64,000 nucleotides of DNA from Hymenopus coronatus. Taxonomy: Eukaryota; Arthropoda; Insecta; Mantodea; Hymenopodidae. The translations under genes and the position numbers were made by a program. The notes under the pieces are model-generated. The model saw nothing but the letters and a program-made list of their open reading frames with translations. It had not been told where the DNA came from and searched no databases. Numbering within the stretch: position 1 is the stretch's first letter; each line of letters begins with the position of its first letter. The stretch is taken from contig CM060883.1 of assembly GCA_030762935.1 (NCBI GenBank), positions 92,853,501-92,917,500 of the forward strand. Reading direction: 5' to 3'. Of the stretch, positions 33,121 through 43,389 are shown piece by piece.

Positions 33121-33945
33121 CACTTGGTGTGTGAGAGTAAATGAAAACGGGCCGTGAAGGTAATGTGAGCGTAAAAGAACTGGCCGGGAAGGCCATGTAA
33201 GCGTAAAAAGTAAACCGGAACGAGAATGTGATGTGAGTGTAAAAGAAGAAGAACGTGCAGGGAAAGCGTCGTGAATGTTAAAGAAGAAGAAAAACGGGCC
33301 GAGAAGACGGTGTAAGTGTATAGACGAACCGGTCGAGAAGGCGATGTGAGAGTAAAAGAAGTAAGTGCCGAGAGTGTGATGTGAGCGTAAAAGAAGAGGG
33401 GGCCGAGAAGGTGATATGAGCGTAAAAGAAGAACGGGCCTGGGAAGGTGGTGTGAGAGTAAATGAAAACGGGCCCATGAAGGTAATGCGAACGTAAAAGA
33501 CGAACTGGCCGGGAAGGCTATGTGAGCGTAAAAAGTAAACCGGAACGAGAAGGTGATGTGAGTGTAAAAGAAGAAGAACGTGCAGGGAAAGCGCTGTGAA
33601 TGTTAAAGGAGAAGAACGGGCCGAGAAGACGGTGTGAGTAGAGACGAACCGGTCGAGAAGGCGATTGTGAGTGTAAAAGAAGTGCGTGTCGAGAGTGTGG
33701 TGTGAGCGTAAAAGAAGAGGGGGCCGAGAAGACTATGTGAACGTGCCGAGAGTGTGATGTGAGTGTAAAGGTAGAACTGGCCGAGAAGGCGATACGATTT
33801 GAGTGTAAAAGAAGAACGTGCAGGGAAAGCGTTGTGATTGGTAAAAAAGAACGGGCCGAGAAGATGATGTAAGTGTAGAGATGAACGTGTCGAGAGTGTG
33901 ATGTGAGTGTAAAGGAAGAACGGGCAGAAAAAGACAGCAAGTGTC
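33121..33945. repeat. minisatellite with about 36-bp units and 321-bp higher-order period
   Basis: Degenerate units built on GTGTGAGCGTAAAAGAAGAA and ACGGGCCGAGAAGGCGATGT repeat about 22 times. A block starting GTGAGAGTAAATGAAAACGG at 33,131 recurs at 33,452 with the same order of unit variants, giving a 321-bp higher-order repeat present about 1.8 times. The repeat is flanked by direct copies of a CACACGGAACAGAA ... CAGCACTCCGAC sequence (about 33,031-33,062 and 34,112-34,144). Reverse-strand open frames rich in FTLTSHSRP are products of the tandem structure. Confidence 0.9.
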
Positions 33946-34639
33946 CAGACCAAGCAAAGAAGTGATTTACAATAACAATCGCATAAAGACAGCAATTGAA
34001 ACATTTGACAATGCATAGCCCATAGCTATCGCTCCCTTCTAGTTGAATAAGAAGAAGATTCTGCTAATGTTTATCTCTATTAGCATGGTGTTGAAAATAC
34101 AAGAAGGCGATCACACGGAACAGAATGTGGATTCAGCACTCCGACGCTGCAACATTGCGCAAGACAGACAACCACTTGGTAGGTTGTGCAATAAGCTGAG
34201 CTAATGACGTCCGGTTACAGCGGTGAACATGAACAAATCTCTGTGAGAAAGAAATAATTGCACAGTATAAGTATGGTATTCGTTCTTTAGAGAATACATT
34301 GTTTGTACAACGAATATAATATAACATATTGAGAGAAAAACACACATTCTTTCCTAATAGTATTTGAGCCTGAAAAGTTAACATACACAAACACATATAC
34401 ACTATACACATTAGTGGGTTGTTAAAACATACATTAAACATGGGAAATATACCCAGTACTAGCACAATGGTGGCGCAGGCGGATACCCAGCAGATAGAAC
34501 CGACAGAGGCTAGATTCGTAATTACTTCAGTTTTGGGAAATAAATTATTAAATTTGAAAAAATCTAGAGTACTGGGGAGTACGAAATGTAATTGTTGTTC
34601 TACAGTAATTAGGGTGAATATAAAAACGATAGATCCATT

Positions 34640-34745
34640 TTTACTTTCTCTATACACACTATGTACATAGTGAATAGAGAAATTATTGCACTCCACCAAA
34701 AAAAGTCGATACCGAGATATCACCGGAAATATATGTTTTAGGACA
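34640..34745 (+). repeat. repeat R, copy 13 (head only)
   Basis: ACTTTCTCTATACACACTAT with the palindromic head and the CACCGGAAATATATGTTTTA block, then a break. Confidence 0.8.
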
Positions 34746-34756
34746 CAACAAAATAT

Positions 34757-34872
34757 CCATACTAAAATACATATTAGCTGATATAAATTTCTGCAAGATG
34801 TCTTATATACTGTGGATTTATAACGTTTAAGGGAGAGATAATTTCTTTTTCTTGATGACAACTTTTTTTTTT
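34757..34872. repeat. duplicate containing the empty site of the mariner-like element
   Basis: CATATTAGCTGATATAAATT ... AGATGTCTTATATACTGTGG ... AGGGAGAGATAATTTC matches the two flanks of the transposon at 35,273-36,761 (left flank 35,228-35,272, right flank 36,762-36,830) without the element. The TA between GTCTTA and TACTGTGG is single here and doubled around the element. Confidence 0.9.
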
Positions 34873-35195
34873 TACTTTCTCTATACGCACTATGTATAGA
34901 GAAGGTATTGCACTCCACCAAAAAAATTCGATACCGAGATTTCACCGGAAATATATGTTTTAGCATCTCCTGTATCCAAAAAAAAAGTACTTTCAGAAAA
35001 AGGTCCGTGTGTGTGTGTGTGTATCCGTGTGTCTGTGAACACGAGAACTCAAGAACGAAAAGTCGGTAAAATACCAAACTTGGTATTTAAGTTTAGTATC
35101 TTCCATGGATGCGACACGAATATTTTGAGAAAAATCCCCACACCACCCCCAACTACCCTTTACATGGAACATGTTTCGAAAATTTTTGGTTGCCG
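34873..35195 (+). repeat. repeat R, copy 14
   Basis: Head (TACTTTCTCTATACGCACTA, with the central GTACATAGTG of the palindrome deleted) through the GT patch to TTTACATGGAACATGTTTCG. Confidence 0.82.
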
Positions 35196-35222
35196 GGAAT
35201 CGAACCCGGGACCTCCGATGGC
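35190..35222 (-). ncRNA. tRNA T-arm-like fragment
   Basis: The minus strand reads GGAGGTCCCGGGTTCGATTC then CCGGCAACC, a perfect box B with a 5-bp T-stem (CCGGG/CCCGG). No D-arm or anticodon arm precedes it, so it is the 3' part of a tRNA or SINE head, not a tRNA gene. Confidence 0.5.
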
Positions 35223-35272
35223 CATATTAAAATACATATTAGCTGATATAAATTTCTGCAAGATGTCCTATA

Positions 35273-36761
35273 CAGGGTGCTTCAAAAACACGGCGACATA
35301 GTTTCAGGTATGTATTTCCCACATGAAGACAATCAAAATAGTTCATTATAACATGTGTCCGGAAATGCTTCATTTCCGAGTTATGGCCTTCACAACATTG
35401 GAATTCACTGGAACGTTTTTCTTTCCGCAGGTCTTTGCCGTCAAAGGAGACATTAGGAGGGCGCTCTGGTAGTTCATTCTGAGGAAGGTTACATTCAGTG
35501 TTCTTTAGGCGTTAAGACTGTGCGACATGTATTCAAATCAAGAGCTGGCAGAGATACACTTCATGTACGGTAAGGCGGTCGGCAATGCTGCGCTGGCTCG
35601 TCGTTTGTACCAGGAGAGGTACCCACAGCGACAATGTCCAGATCGGAAGACATTTGTACGTCTCCATTTCCGTCTGTGCGAGTATGGAACATTCACCTCT
35701 CCTGGTTTGGGAAGGGGACGACCAAGATCTACAACTCCAGAAGTGCAGGAGGAGATTCTGGAGGCTGTGGACAGGACCCCTTCTATCAGCACACGACGGT
35801 TAGCGTTGCAAGTCAATGTTCCTCATACGACTGCCTGGAGACTGTTGAACGAGTATCAATTGTATCCTTATCATTTGCAACGTGTACAGGCCCTGTCACC
35901 AGCAGATTACCCTGAACGAGTTAGGTTCTGTCAGTGGCTCTTGCAGCAATGTGGTGTAAATCCGAACTTTTCTGCCGTCGTATTATTTACAGATGAAGCA
36001 CAGTTCACAAGAGATGGCATAACAAAGTTCCTCAATCAGCATGTATGATCGCATGAAAACCCACGTGCAACTGTTGTATCTCATCACCAGGTGCGGTTCT
36101 CCCTCAACACGTGGACCGGTATCATTGGTGATCGATTAGTTGGACCCCATGTACTTGTAAACAAACTTATGGGGCAGGCGTACACAAACTTCCTGGAAAA
36201 CACCTTACCTGACGTTTTCGAAGACACTCCACTGAACAATCATCAACACATTCAATTCTTGCATGATGGCGCTCCTTCACACTTCAGTCTCACGGCTCGC
36301 CGGTACTTGGATCGAAGGTTTCCTGATCGATAGATAGGTAGAGGTGGCCCAATTGCTTGGCCTCCACGCTCACCTGATCCGAACCCTCTCGATTTCTACT
36401 TGTGGGGCCATTTCAAATCATTGGTTTATTCGTCTCCGGTGCCGGATTTGGAATCCCTCCGGAATCGAATTGTGGCAAGTTGTGAGGACATACGCAATAC
36501 TCCTGGAGTTTGGGATCGTGTTCGCAGGTCAATGAGACATCGATGTGAGGTCTGTATTCATGCAGGAGGTGGACATTTTGAACATCTTCTGTAATGACTA
36601 CAACCTGCGGAAAGAAAAACGTTCCAGTGAATTTCAATGTTGTGAAGGCCATAACTCGGAAATGAAGCATTTCCGGACACATGTTATAATGAACTAATTT
36701 GATTGTCTACATGTGGGAAATACATACCTGAAATTATGCCCCGTATTTTTGAAACATTCTG
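35273..36761 (+). mobile_element. mariner-like transposon (DUF4817 group), complete but inactivated
   Basis: 1,489 bp. Terminal inverted repeats of about 159 bp (35,273-35,431 and 36,604-36,761), for example CATTTCCGAGTTATGGCCTT against its inverse. The outermost bases differ (CAGGGTGCTTCAAAAACACG left; CAGAATGTTTCAAAAATACG right, inverted). It is flanked by a TA duplication (35,271-35,272 and 36,762-36,763), the target typical of Tc1/mariner elements, and the unoccupied site is preserved at about 34,757-34,872. It carries a single transposase frame, 35,527-36,594. Confidence 0.96.
35527..36594 (+). pseudogene. mariner-like transposase with two Trp-to-stop mutations
   Basis: One continuous 355-codon frame broken only by TGA at 36,046-36,048 (after FLNQHV, where relatives have Trp) and TAG at 36,331-36,333 (FPDR-stop-IGRGGPIAWPPRSP, again the Trp position). 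The N-terminus is the DUF4817 helix-turn-helix (MYSNQELAEIHFMYGKAVGN, RRLYQERYPQR), followed by a second HTH (TPSISTRRLALQVNVPHTTA, WRLLNEY). The catalytic triad is visible: LFTDEAQFTRDG, FLHDGAPSHF and PPRSPDPNPLDFYLWGHFK. The C-terminus ends HFEHLL. No frameshift. The two stops each need one G-to-A change. Confidence 0.93.
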
Positions 36762-36821
36762 TATACTGTGGATTTATAACGTTTAAGGGAGAGATACTTT
36801 CTTTCTCTTGATGACAACTTT

Positions 36822-36990
36822 TTACTTTCTCTATACGCACTATGTACATAGTGTATAGAGAAGGTATTGCACTCCACCAAAAATTCGATACCGAGATTTC
36901 ACTGGAAATTTGTTTTAGGATCCCCTGTATCAAAAAAAAAACAAAAAAAAAAACAAGTACTTTCAGAAAAAGGTCCGTGTATGTGTGTGA
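36822..36990 (+). repeat. repeat R, copy 15 (head part)
   Basis: TTTACTTTCTCTATACGCAC with the palindromic head, then the CACC block and GGTCCGTGTATGTGTGTGA, where it joins the mariner fragment. Confidence 0.82.
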
Positions 36991-36994
36991 CAAG

Positions 36995-37376
36995 CTGTTT
37001 TGGGATGCACACGAAATCATCTACATTAATTACTTGCAGAAAGGAAGAACGATACATAGAGAGTATTGAGCATCGTTATAGAACTAGTTAAAAGGCAAAA
37101 ATCATGAAAAAGCGCCTCTATGTGGCAAAGAAAAACATTCTCTTCTATCAAGACAATGGAAGAGCGCACACTTGTGCAGTTTCAATGGCGAAAATTGTAG
37201 AATTAAGGTTGGAATTACTACAACATCCACCGTATTCACCAGATTTGGCCTCAAGTTTATTTCCAAATATGAAAAAGTGGCTCTCAAACAGATTCCTACT
37301 TTTTGTACGGCTTTAAACAATTGGAGAAACGCTGGGAAAAATGTATTGAGCTAAAAGAAGATTATATTGAGAAAAA
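36995..37376 (+). pseudogene. mariner transposase C-terminal half
   Basis: From 36,998: FWDAHEIIYINYLQKGRTIH then REY (the VFWDxxGIIxIDYL block), IMKKRLYVAKKNILFYQDNG then RAHTC with the second catalytic Asp in QDN, HPPYSPDLAS with the third-acid region damaged (the expected PSD after DLA is lost), FPNMKKWLSNR, then EKCIELKEDYIEK. This is a standard mariner C-terminal order. It starts inside an R head copy. Confidence 0.88.
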
Positions 37377-38422
37377 AAATCTACCCAAAATAATTTGTTT
37401 TTCTATATTTCTCTAAGGACTTACTGATCGCCCCGCATGGTTTATTCTCTTTGAAGCCCATCAGGGTGTAGCATACGTTCAGGTGTCACAGTTTTCTTTT
37501 AAACAAAATGGAACTGATGGCGTCAAACTTTACGTTGTTTAATTGTTTCCATTCATTTGCAATTTGGTTTCAGAAGCAAAGATCAGCAGGAAATATTGGC
37601 ACTATCACTTAAAACCTACTAAAAATAAGAAAAACTGGTGTTTCATTTCTATGCAGAAAAATGAATAGTGTAGAATAGCTAATACCTCATAATATGTAGA
37701 ATTTTCATTTTTTTGTTGTTTTTTGTTTCTGTTTATATATATACACTATACCATGTTCTTGCATTATTGGGTAGTTATTTAGTTATTACATTATGATATG
37801 TGATACTGCATAACCCTTTTGGGATTTTTATAACGTTTGTTTTCTCCAATTTCATGTTTTAATTGTATATAAATAGTTGGAATCTCCCTTTCAATTTTGT
37901 ATAACTTTCATAGAGTTACGCTAATTATAAATAGTTTAAACATATTATTAAAATAAGCCTGCGTAGTAGTTTTTCTAACATTCTTTGTAGTGTCATATCA
38001 TTTTCTTATTTTGATCGGTAAGTTCTACTTTAGCTCTTTGCAGCATTGGCATCTTCATGTCAGAGTACTGCAAAGCTGTGTTTCAAAAGTTAGCTTACGA
38101 TTTTATATTTGAAAGCAATTTCTAAAGAAGTAAAGTAAATGCCCTATTATCTTAGAAACAATTAACACTAATGACTGAAATTTTAACCGCACATTTGCAC
38201 CAAAGAGGCTTTATTTTAACGATTTGTTGTATATATAAATTATTATTTTTTAAAAATTTAAAAATCATTTTCAATAACATTTTAAGAGCTTTATTTTAAA
38301 AAAAAAAATCGTACCTTTCCTTCTAATGAGTAGAATTATTCTATTTTTCAGCAATCAACAGTCGCGTCGATCACCGGAAGTGGATTTTTAACATAAGGTT
38401 AAGCATTTATTTGTTGTTAGTT
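37377..38422. other. unannotated AT-rich sequence
   Basis: No element termini, ORFs or motifs recognised over about 1 kb. Confidence 0.4.
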
Positions 38423-39870
38423 ATGTATGGTGAAGAGACTGAAAGAAAAAGGTTGAAGGCAGCAGGAAAAGAAAACTACCTCCGCTACAGGTAAGTACAA
38501 GGACTAAGTAAAATTATTATTTAATCGCTATTGTTTAGAAAATTCACACTGTATATATTAGCCTATGCACAGTACAAACTGCCGATCGTTCTAATTTCAA
38601 TGTTCTACAATAGGTTATGTGTAAACGTATTGGTGCTGCTGTTCAACAGCGGATATTCATGCAGACTACAAGAAAGACAGAAAATCTTAAGGCACACACA
38701 TTACGGGTTCACTAAATTTAAGTGAAGTTGGAAGACATCGCAAAAATAAGGTTGTGAAGTGAATCGTAGACAAGTAATAACAACATACTGTGTACAAGAT
38801 GGTACACGTCACCTATAGCAGGTTTATTTGGACATATTCGCAATAACCAGAAAATAAATTGAAACTCATGTTCGTAAAAAACGGAACGCAAGACCTTTTT
38901 TTCGTAGATGAACATACATGTCACAGAGAACCAACATTTACAGCCTCTGATATGCAGCGCGTTAAAAATCATGTCAATTCACTTCCACGTGATGTCAGGC
39001 ATTATACAAGAAAAAAACAGTAAGGAATATTTGAGTTCAGGTTTAAATTTAAAACTTCTTGTGAAAGCATTTAATGAGAGGCATCCTAGTAACATTGTAA
39101 CCTACAAATATTACCGAAAATGTTTTCTTCAACATTTTCCACATTTAAAATTCCACAGTGACACCTGTAAGGAATGTAATAAACCTCAAAGATCACCCCA
39201 AAAATAAGGCACATATGTTTCAACTAGAATTACATCAGAGAAAAATCGATACATTTTGCGCAGAAATGAAGAGTCGGAAGGGAAACTGAGTTGAACGGTG
39301 TTTGGCCTCCAGCAGATTCTATTTCTTGCGACACTCACACAGTCACATTAGTTATTTAGATTTTGTTTTCATTTGTGTGATACTGGAACCTCTTACATAT
39401 TATTTATGTGACATGAATGAATCGCGCGACGGTAATTCAGCTGCACCATGGCTGTTAAATTGGCGATAATTTCATTGGCCAAAACAAGCACAGGATGCTG
39501 ATCAAACAGAAGATCATTTCTTGTGAGTGGACATAGTTTCGTGCACTGTGATACAGATTTTGCGCTGATCTAAGAACGATAGAAACTAATGAAAAGTTAC
39601 ATTCCTAAAGATCTGTTAAAATATGTTTTAAGATGAGTAATCCCTTCACTGTTCTTGGCATGGAAGAAAGCGACTTTTTAACTTTTAGGAAACAGTTGAT
39701 AAATTGAATACCGCTTAGAGTCTAAATATAACTTCTGCAGTTTGGGTACGAGTTAAATCCAACTTTCCTAGTGTTGTTTTTATCAGAGATGCACTTAATC
39801 AGGCAGTTCATGGAAACAGATATCAGTTCTCAGAAACGGGATTACTCTAAATGACCAGAGAAAGGCCGAG
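38423..39870 (+). pseudogene. decayed transposase, DUF7869-like pattern, copy 2, with a possible spliced first exon
   Basis: A short open start (38,423-38,490, MYGEETERKRLKAAGKEN) ends at a strong splice donor, ACAG/GTAAGTAC. Downstream plus-strand blocks are SGYSCRLQERQKIL near 38,660, RVKNHVNSLPRDVRHYTRKK near 38,960, EYLSSGLNLKLLVKAFNER (39,027 on), TYKYYRKCFLQHFPHLKF, SDTCKECNK near 39,170, HQRKIDTFCAEMK, DNFIGQNKHRMLIKQK near 39,465 and PFTVLGMEESDFLTFRK near 39,650. The same block order underlies the copy at 17,701-18,880 (minus). Frame breaks occur at several points. The family name is from memory and should be verified. Confidence 0.55.
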
Positions 39871-40145
39871 CTTTATCTAAGTGGATTGCCCAACAGAATA
39901 GAAACATGATCTCATGCCCATAACACCACCATATTTTCTGATTTACCGTAAAAGATCAATCATTCAAATATTAGACACTTTTTTCCTGAAATAAGTGTTA
40001 TATGTTCAATCAGAGTTGATTAAGATATAATTCTAATGTTATTTTCCGTAGAAGTAGTACTGTATGAAAATAAGATCAATACTTACGTTTACAGATATCA
40101 CTTTTCGTAAGGAAAAGTCAATTAGAATTAACTCTTTCCTAAGCG

Positions 40146-40955
40146 TTTACTTTCTCTGCATGTACTATATATTATGTGTATAGAGAAAGTATTGCATTCC
40201 ACCCAAAAATTCAATACCAAGATTTCCCAGAAATAGGCGTTTTAGGATCCCTGTATAAAAAAACTTTTTAGGAAAACGTCCGTGCGTGTCTGCGTGTCTG
40301 TGAGCACGATAACTCAAAAACGAAAATTCGGTAAAATGCCAAACTTGGTATATAAGTTTAGTATCTTCCAGGGATGCGACAAGAAGATTTTGATAAAAAT
40401 CCCCCACCCCAAACTGCCCTTTACATGGAAAATTTTCGAAAATTAAAAATGGGTCTAATGGTTTTGATTAAATACTGCATATTAAATATATTTACACGTC
40501 TAATAAAACATATATAAAATGCATTTTCTGGGAATAGTCTCTAAAAACCCCTTTATCTTGGATGGTTTTTTCAGGATTTTGCATAAGTAGTAAACCGTAA
40601 GAGATAGACAAAAACTTACCGCACACACAGATACTTTAGAGCATATACTTTTTTTGTGGAGTTGACCTTTTTTTTTTAGGTATTCCTGGTTATTGGTTTC
40701 AGTTTTAAAACGGGAATTTGTCGAACTCCTGACAATGTAAACAAACGGATTTCATAGACATGACAATCAGCTTGTAAAACATTTGACTGTCGTTTCAGCT
40801 TAGTGTATTCCTTTATTTCTCTTCTACTTACAAGAAAGCATTTCTGCTAATATTTATCTCGATTAGCATCAAGTAGATACAGAATAAGCTTTCTAACAAC
40901 AATTTGTTAGAGATGTAGACAAAGTTATGTGAATGGAATACATCAGATTATTATT
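40146..40955 (+). repeat. repeat R, near-complete copy 16
   Basis: Head TTTACTTTCTCTGCATGTAC; full body order including GAGTTGACC and GTTATTGGTTTCAG; tail AGTTATGTGAATGGAATACA then TCAGATT, followed by a TTA triplet run. Confidence 0.88.
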
Positions 40956-41033
40956 ATTATTATTTTTTTTTTTAATTTTATGATACTGCAGTAAATTGAA
41001 ACACTATATTTAGTGTACAAACTGAGGCTTTCA

Positions 41034-41110
41034 TGGCCGGCGTCTTGAATAAAGAAAGTATTTTCCGGGCTTGTAGGCCATGGTCCATTGGGTTTTGAAG
41101 TCGCCGACGT
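41034..41110 (-). repeat. left inverted terminus of the Penelope-like structure
   Basis: On the minus strand this reads GCGAAACGTCGGCGACTTCA, then AACCCAATGGACCATGGCC and CCCGGAAAATACTTTCTTTA. The right terminus at 49,565-49,640 reads the same on the plus strand (GCGAAACGTCGGCAACTTCA). The two are inverted repeats of about 70 bp, 8.4 kb apart. Confidence 0.88.
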
Positions 41111-41134
41111 TTCGCACTTGAAAGTACGCCTCTT

Positions 41135-42147
41135 CAACCCAAGGTACGTCGACGACACATTTGTCGTATGGAGCCACGGAGAAGATACGCTACAGCAGTT
41201 TTTGTCGCACCTGAACATGAACCCCAATATTCAATTCACCATGGAAAAAGAGGAAAATAATAAACTGGCCTTTCTAGATGTGTTAGTCATCAGAACGGCA
41301 GATCTCCGCCTAGAATACAAGTTCTACAGAAAACCAATACACACCGACTGCTATCTACATAAAACTTCAAATCACCATTCCAGACAGAAGCAAGGAATTA
41401 TAAAAACTCTCAATGACCGAGCCAAACGCATCTGCAGCAAAAACCATTTGGGAAAGGTACTAGGATATTTAAATTCAGCCATCCAAGCCAATGGCTACTC
41501 TAATAAGGAGATACGGCGAGCACTTCATCCCAGGCATACCAACGGGAAAACGGAAAACCGACCAGACACCAAGGCCTTCCCGTATATCAAGGGCGTAACG
41601 GAACGCATTGGCCAGCTTCTACGACCCTTCAACATTGATATCGTCTACAGACCAACACTGAAAATAAAACACTTGCTGAGATCGGCTAAACACAAACGCG
41701 ATCGTCACTCACTCATCCGCTGGTGTTTACAAAATTCCTTGTAACTGTGGCCAGGTTTACTTCGGCACTACCATGCGTAGTGTAGCAACACGATTAAAAG
41801 AACATGAAAGGTACAGTAGACTAAGACAAATGGAAAAATCTGCAGTAGCAGAACACACTTTATTACTTGGACATGACATCAGTTATAAAGACACCGAAGT
41901 TCTGTCTTCCTCCGTTAACTACCATGCCCGTTTACATAAGGAGGCAATAGAAGTATACAAACATGGAAATAGCTTTAATCGCACTTTTTTTAGGGAAAAC
42001 AGGAATAAAGGTTTTAAGGATAGCAGGTATATAAGGTATTTGGGAAGGAAAAGGGAAAGGGGAGAGAAAGGATTTACTACTGTGGTGTCACTGTTTATTG
42101 GGGCATGTATGGTGTCATGGGGCCCGGTACCGCCTGAGGCAAACTGA
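41135..42147 (+). pseudogene. Penelope-like element: RT C-terminal part plus GIY-YIG endonuclease
   Basis: The RT frame (to 41,744) starts within the palm: NPRYVDDTFVVWSHGEDTLQ (catalytic DD), then FLSHLNMNPNIQFTMEKEEN, KLAFLDVLV, YRKPIHTDCYLHKTSNHHS and LNDRAKRICS, a series specific to Penelope-like RTs. After a frame break a second frame (41,722-42,147) gives GVYKIPCNCGQVYFGTTMRS, the GIY-YIG core in the form GVY/VYF, then RLKEHERYSR, SAVAEHTLLLGHDI and LHKEAIEVYKHGNSFNR. The N-terminal RT fingers are missing: the ORF begins about 30 bp from the inverted terminus, so the copy is 5' truncated. Confidence 0.92.
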
Positions 42148-43384
42148 GTGATTGCGGGTAACTGTATTATGAGGCGTGTAGTGTAGGGACAGACGACATG
42201 GCGCAATGCCCTGACGCAGACCTACAAAAATTGAGGTGCTGGGTGATGAAGCCATAGCTCCAAAGCTTAACATGTTGGGTCGATGGTGTATCGCTGAAGT
42301 GAGTTGTTGCGTCATGTCTTCCAACCTGATAGTGAAGCCACGAGTCTGTTGCTGCAGCAGGTCGTCAAGCTGCTTGTGGACCTTGTACATTCTGGAATTG
42401 TTGATGTAGTCCACCACTTTCTCGAGGCTCCTATTGAAGTGGTCTCGCAAGGCGGCGTTCTCCCGGTGAACTTCCTGAGGTGTAGACTGAAGGCTGCGGG
42501 CGGTTGCCTGAAGCTCCGCCAGAGAGCGGGTCAGGGCTTCCTCCCACGGGGCGATTCTGTCGGCGGAGGTTTTGTAGTTCGGCTGTGTTGGTTTTAAGGT
42601 CGGTTTGCAGTTGGATGAGTGAGGTCTGCGGTAGTTCTGTCTATGAGGATGTGATGGTGGGTGCTGGCGGGTGAGAGAGTGGCTGTGGTGGCGCGGCGTG
42701 CGGCCGATGAGTAGCTGGCTATGGTGGCGCGGCGTGCGGTTGGTGAGTGGCTGGCATCTGTCGGCGTGGATGTTGTAGGCACACCGCTTGACCCGTGTAA
42801 TGACCTGCGCTGTTGCATGTAGACAGTACACAGCCCGGCGTGTCAAGTTGTGGTAGGTGCAGGCAGCTGTTAGACATCCGGCACCACAATAGTGGCAACG
42901 GGTGGCGGCTGTGCAGGTATCTGAGAAGTGGCCAAACTGGCAGCACCGGCGGCACGGGAAAGCACGGACTCTACGGCCAAGCTCAACTGCGAGCACCTGC
43001 CCTAGGGCAGGCAGCCCATCAGCTAAGGCAGCTCGATAGTCCGCTTCGTCCTAAAACTCCAGCCTGAGAAGTGGTGATGATCCCCTCTCGGTGTGGATCC
43101 GTGTGGCTTTCATCAAGGAAGGCCAGCTAAGACGGCCGCAGCGAGGGTAGGTCAAGCGCTGGTAATGTAGGTTGTGTAGGCGGTGTGTTGTCGGTAGAGG
43201 TGTTCTGCGGAGATTGTACGGCTTCGTCGGCGGGTGATGCGGCGTGAATGTCCGTGATGGCTGGCTGAGGCTCGGCGGTGGATGTGGGCTGGGAGACTGG
43301 GTCGGCGTTGGCTGTGACGGTCTCCGGCGGCTCCTCGAGTGGTTCTTGGGCGACTGCGGCAGGCTTGCGGCGTTTCCCTCCCAT
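42115..43384 (-). pseudogene. R1-type LINE ORF1 (gag-like), inverted
   Basis: Minus strand. Met at 43,384 (MGGKRRKPAAVAQEP) opens an Ala/Pro/Thr-rich N-terminus to 43,127. A frame break is followed by the frame 42,996-42,115, which starts AVELGRRVRAF and contains zinc knuckles CRRCCQFGHFSDTC (C-x2-C-x4-H-x4-C, about 42,954-42,913) and RCHYCGAGC. A Gln/Ser/His-rich stretch and a helical, coiled-coil-like segment (LTRSLAELQATARSLQ, VHRENAALRDHFNRSLEKVV) follow. The same knuckle pattern is in the ORF1 at 48,030. No RT follows on the left, where the sequence meets the Penelope-like 3' region. Confidence 0.78.
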
Positions 43385-43389
43385 GTTGA

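Noticed and set aside
33049..34016. Reverse-strand Ser/Pro/His-rich open frames of 130-140 codons
   Set aside because: They follow the 36-bp tandem units and shift frame with them; typical minisatellite by-products.
35190..35222. Intact tRNA gene on the minus strand
   Set aside because: Only the T-arm is present; the 5' half is missing.
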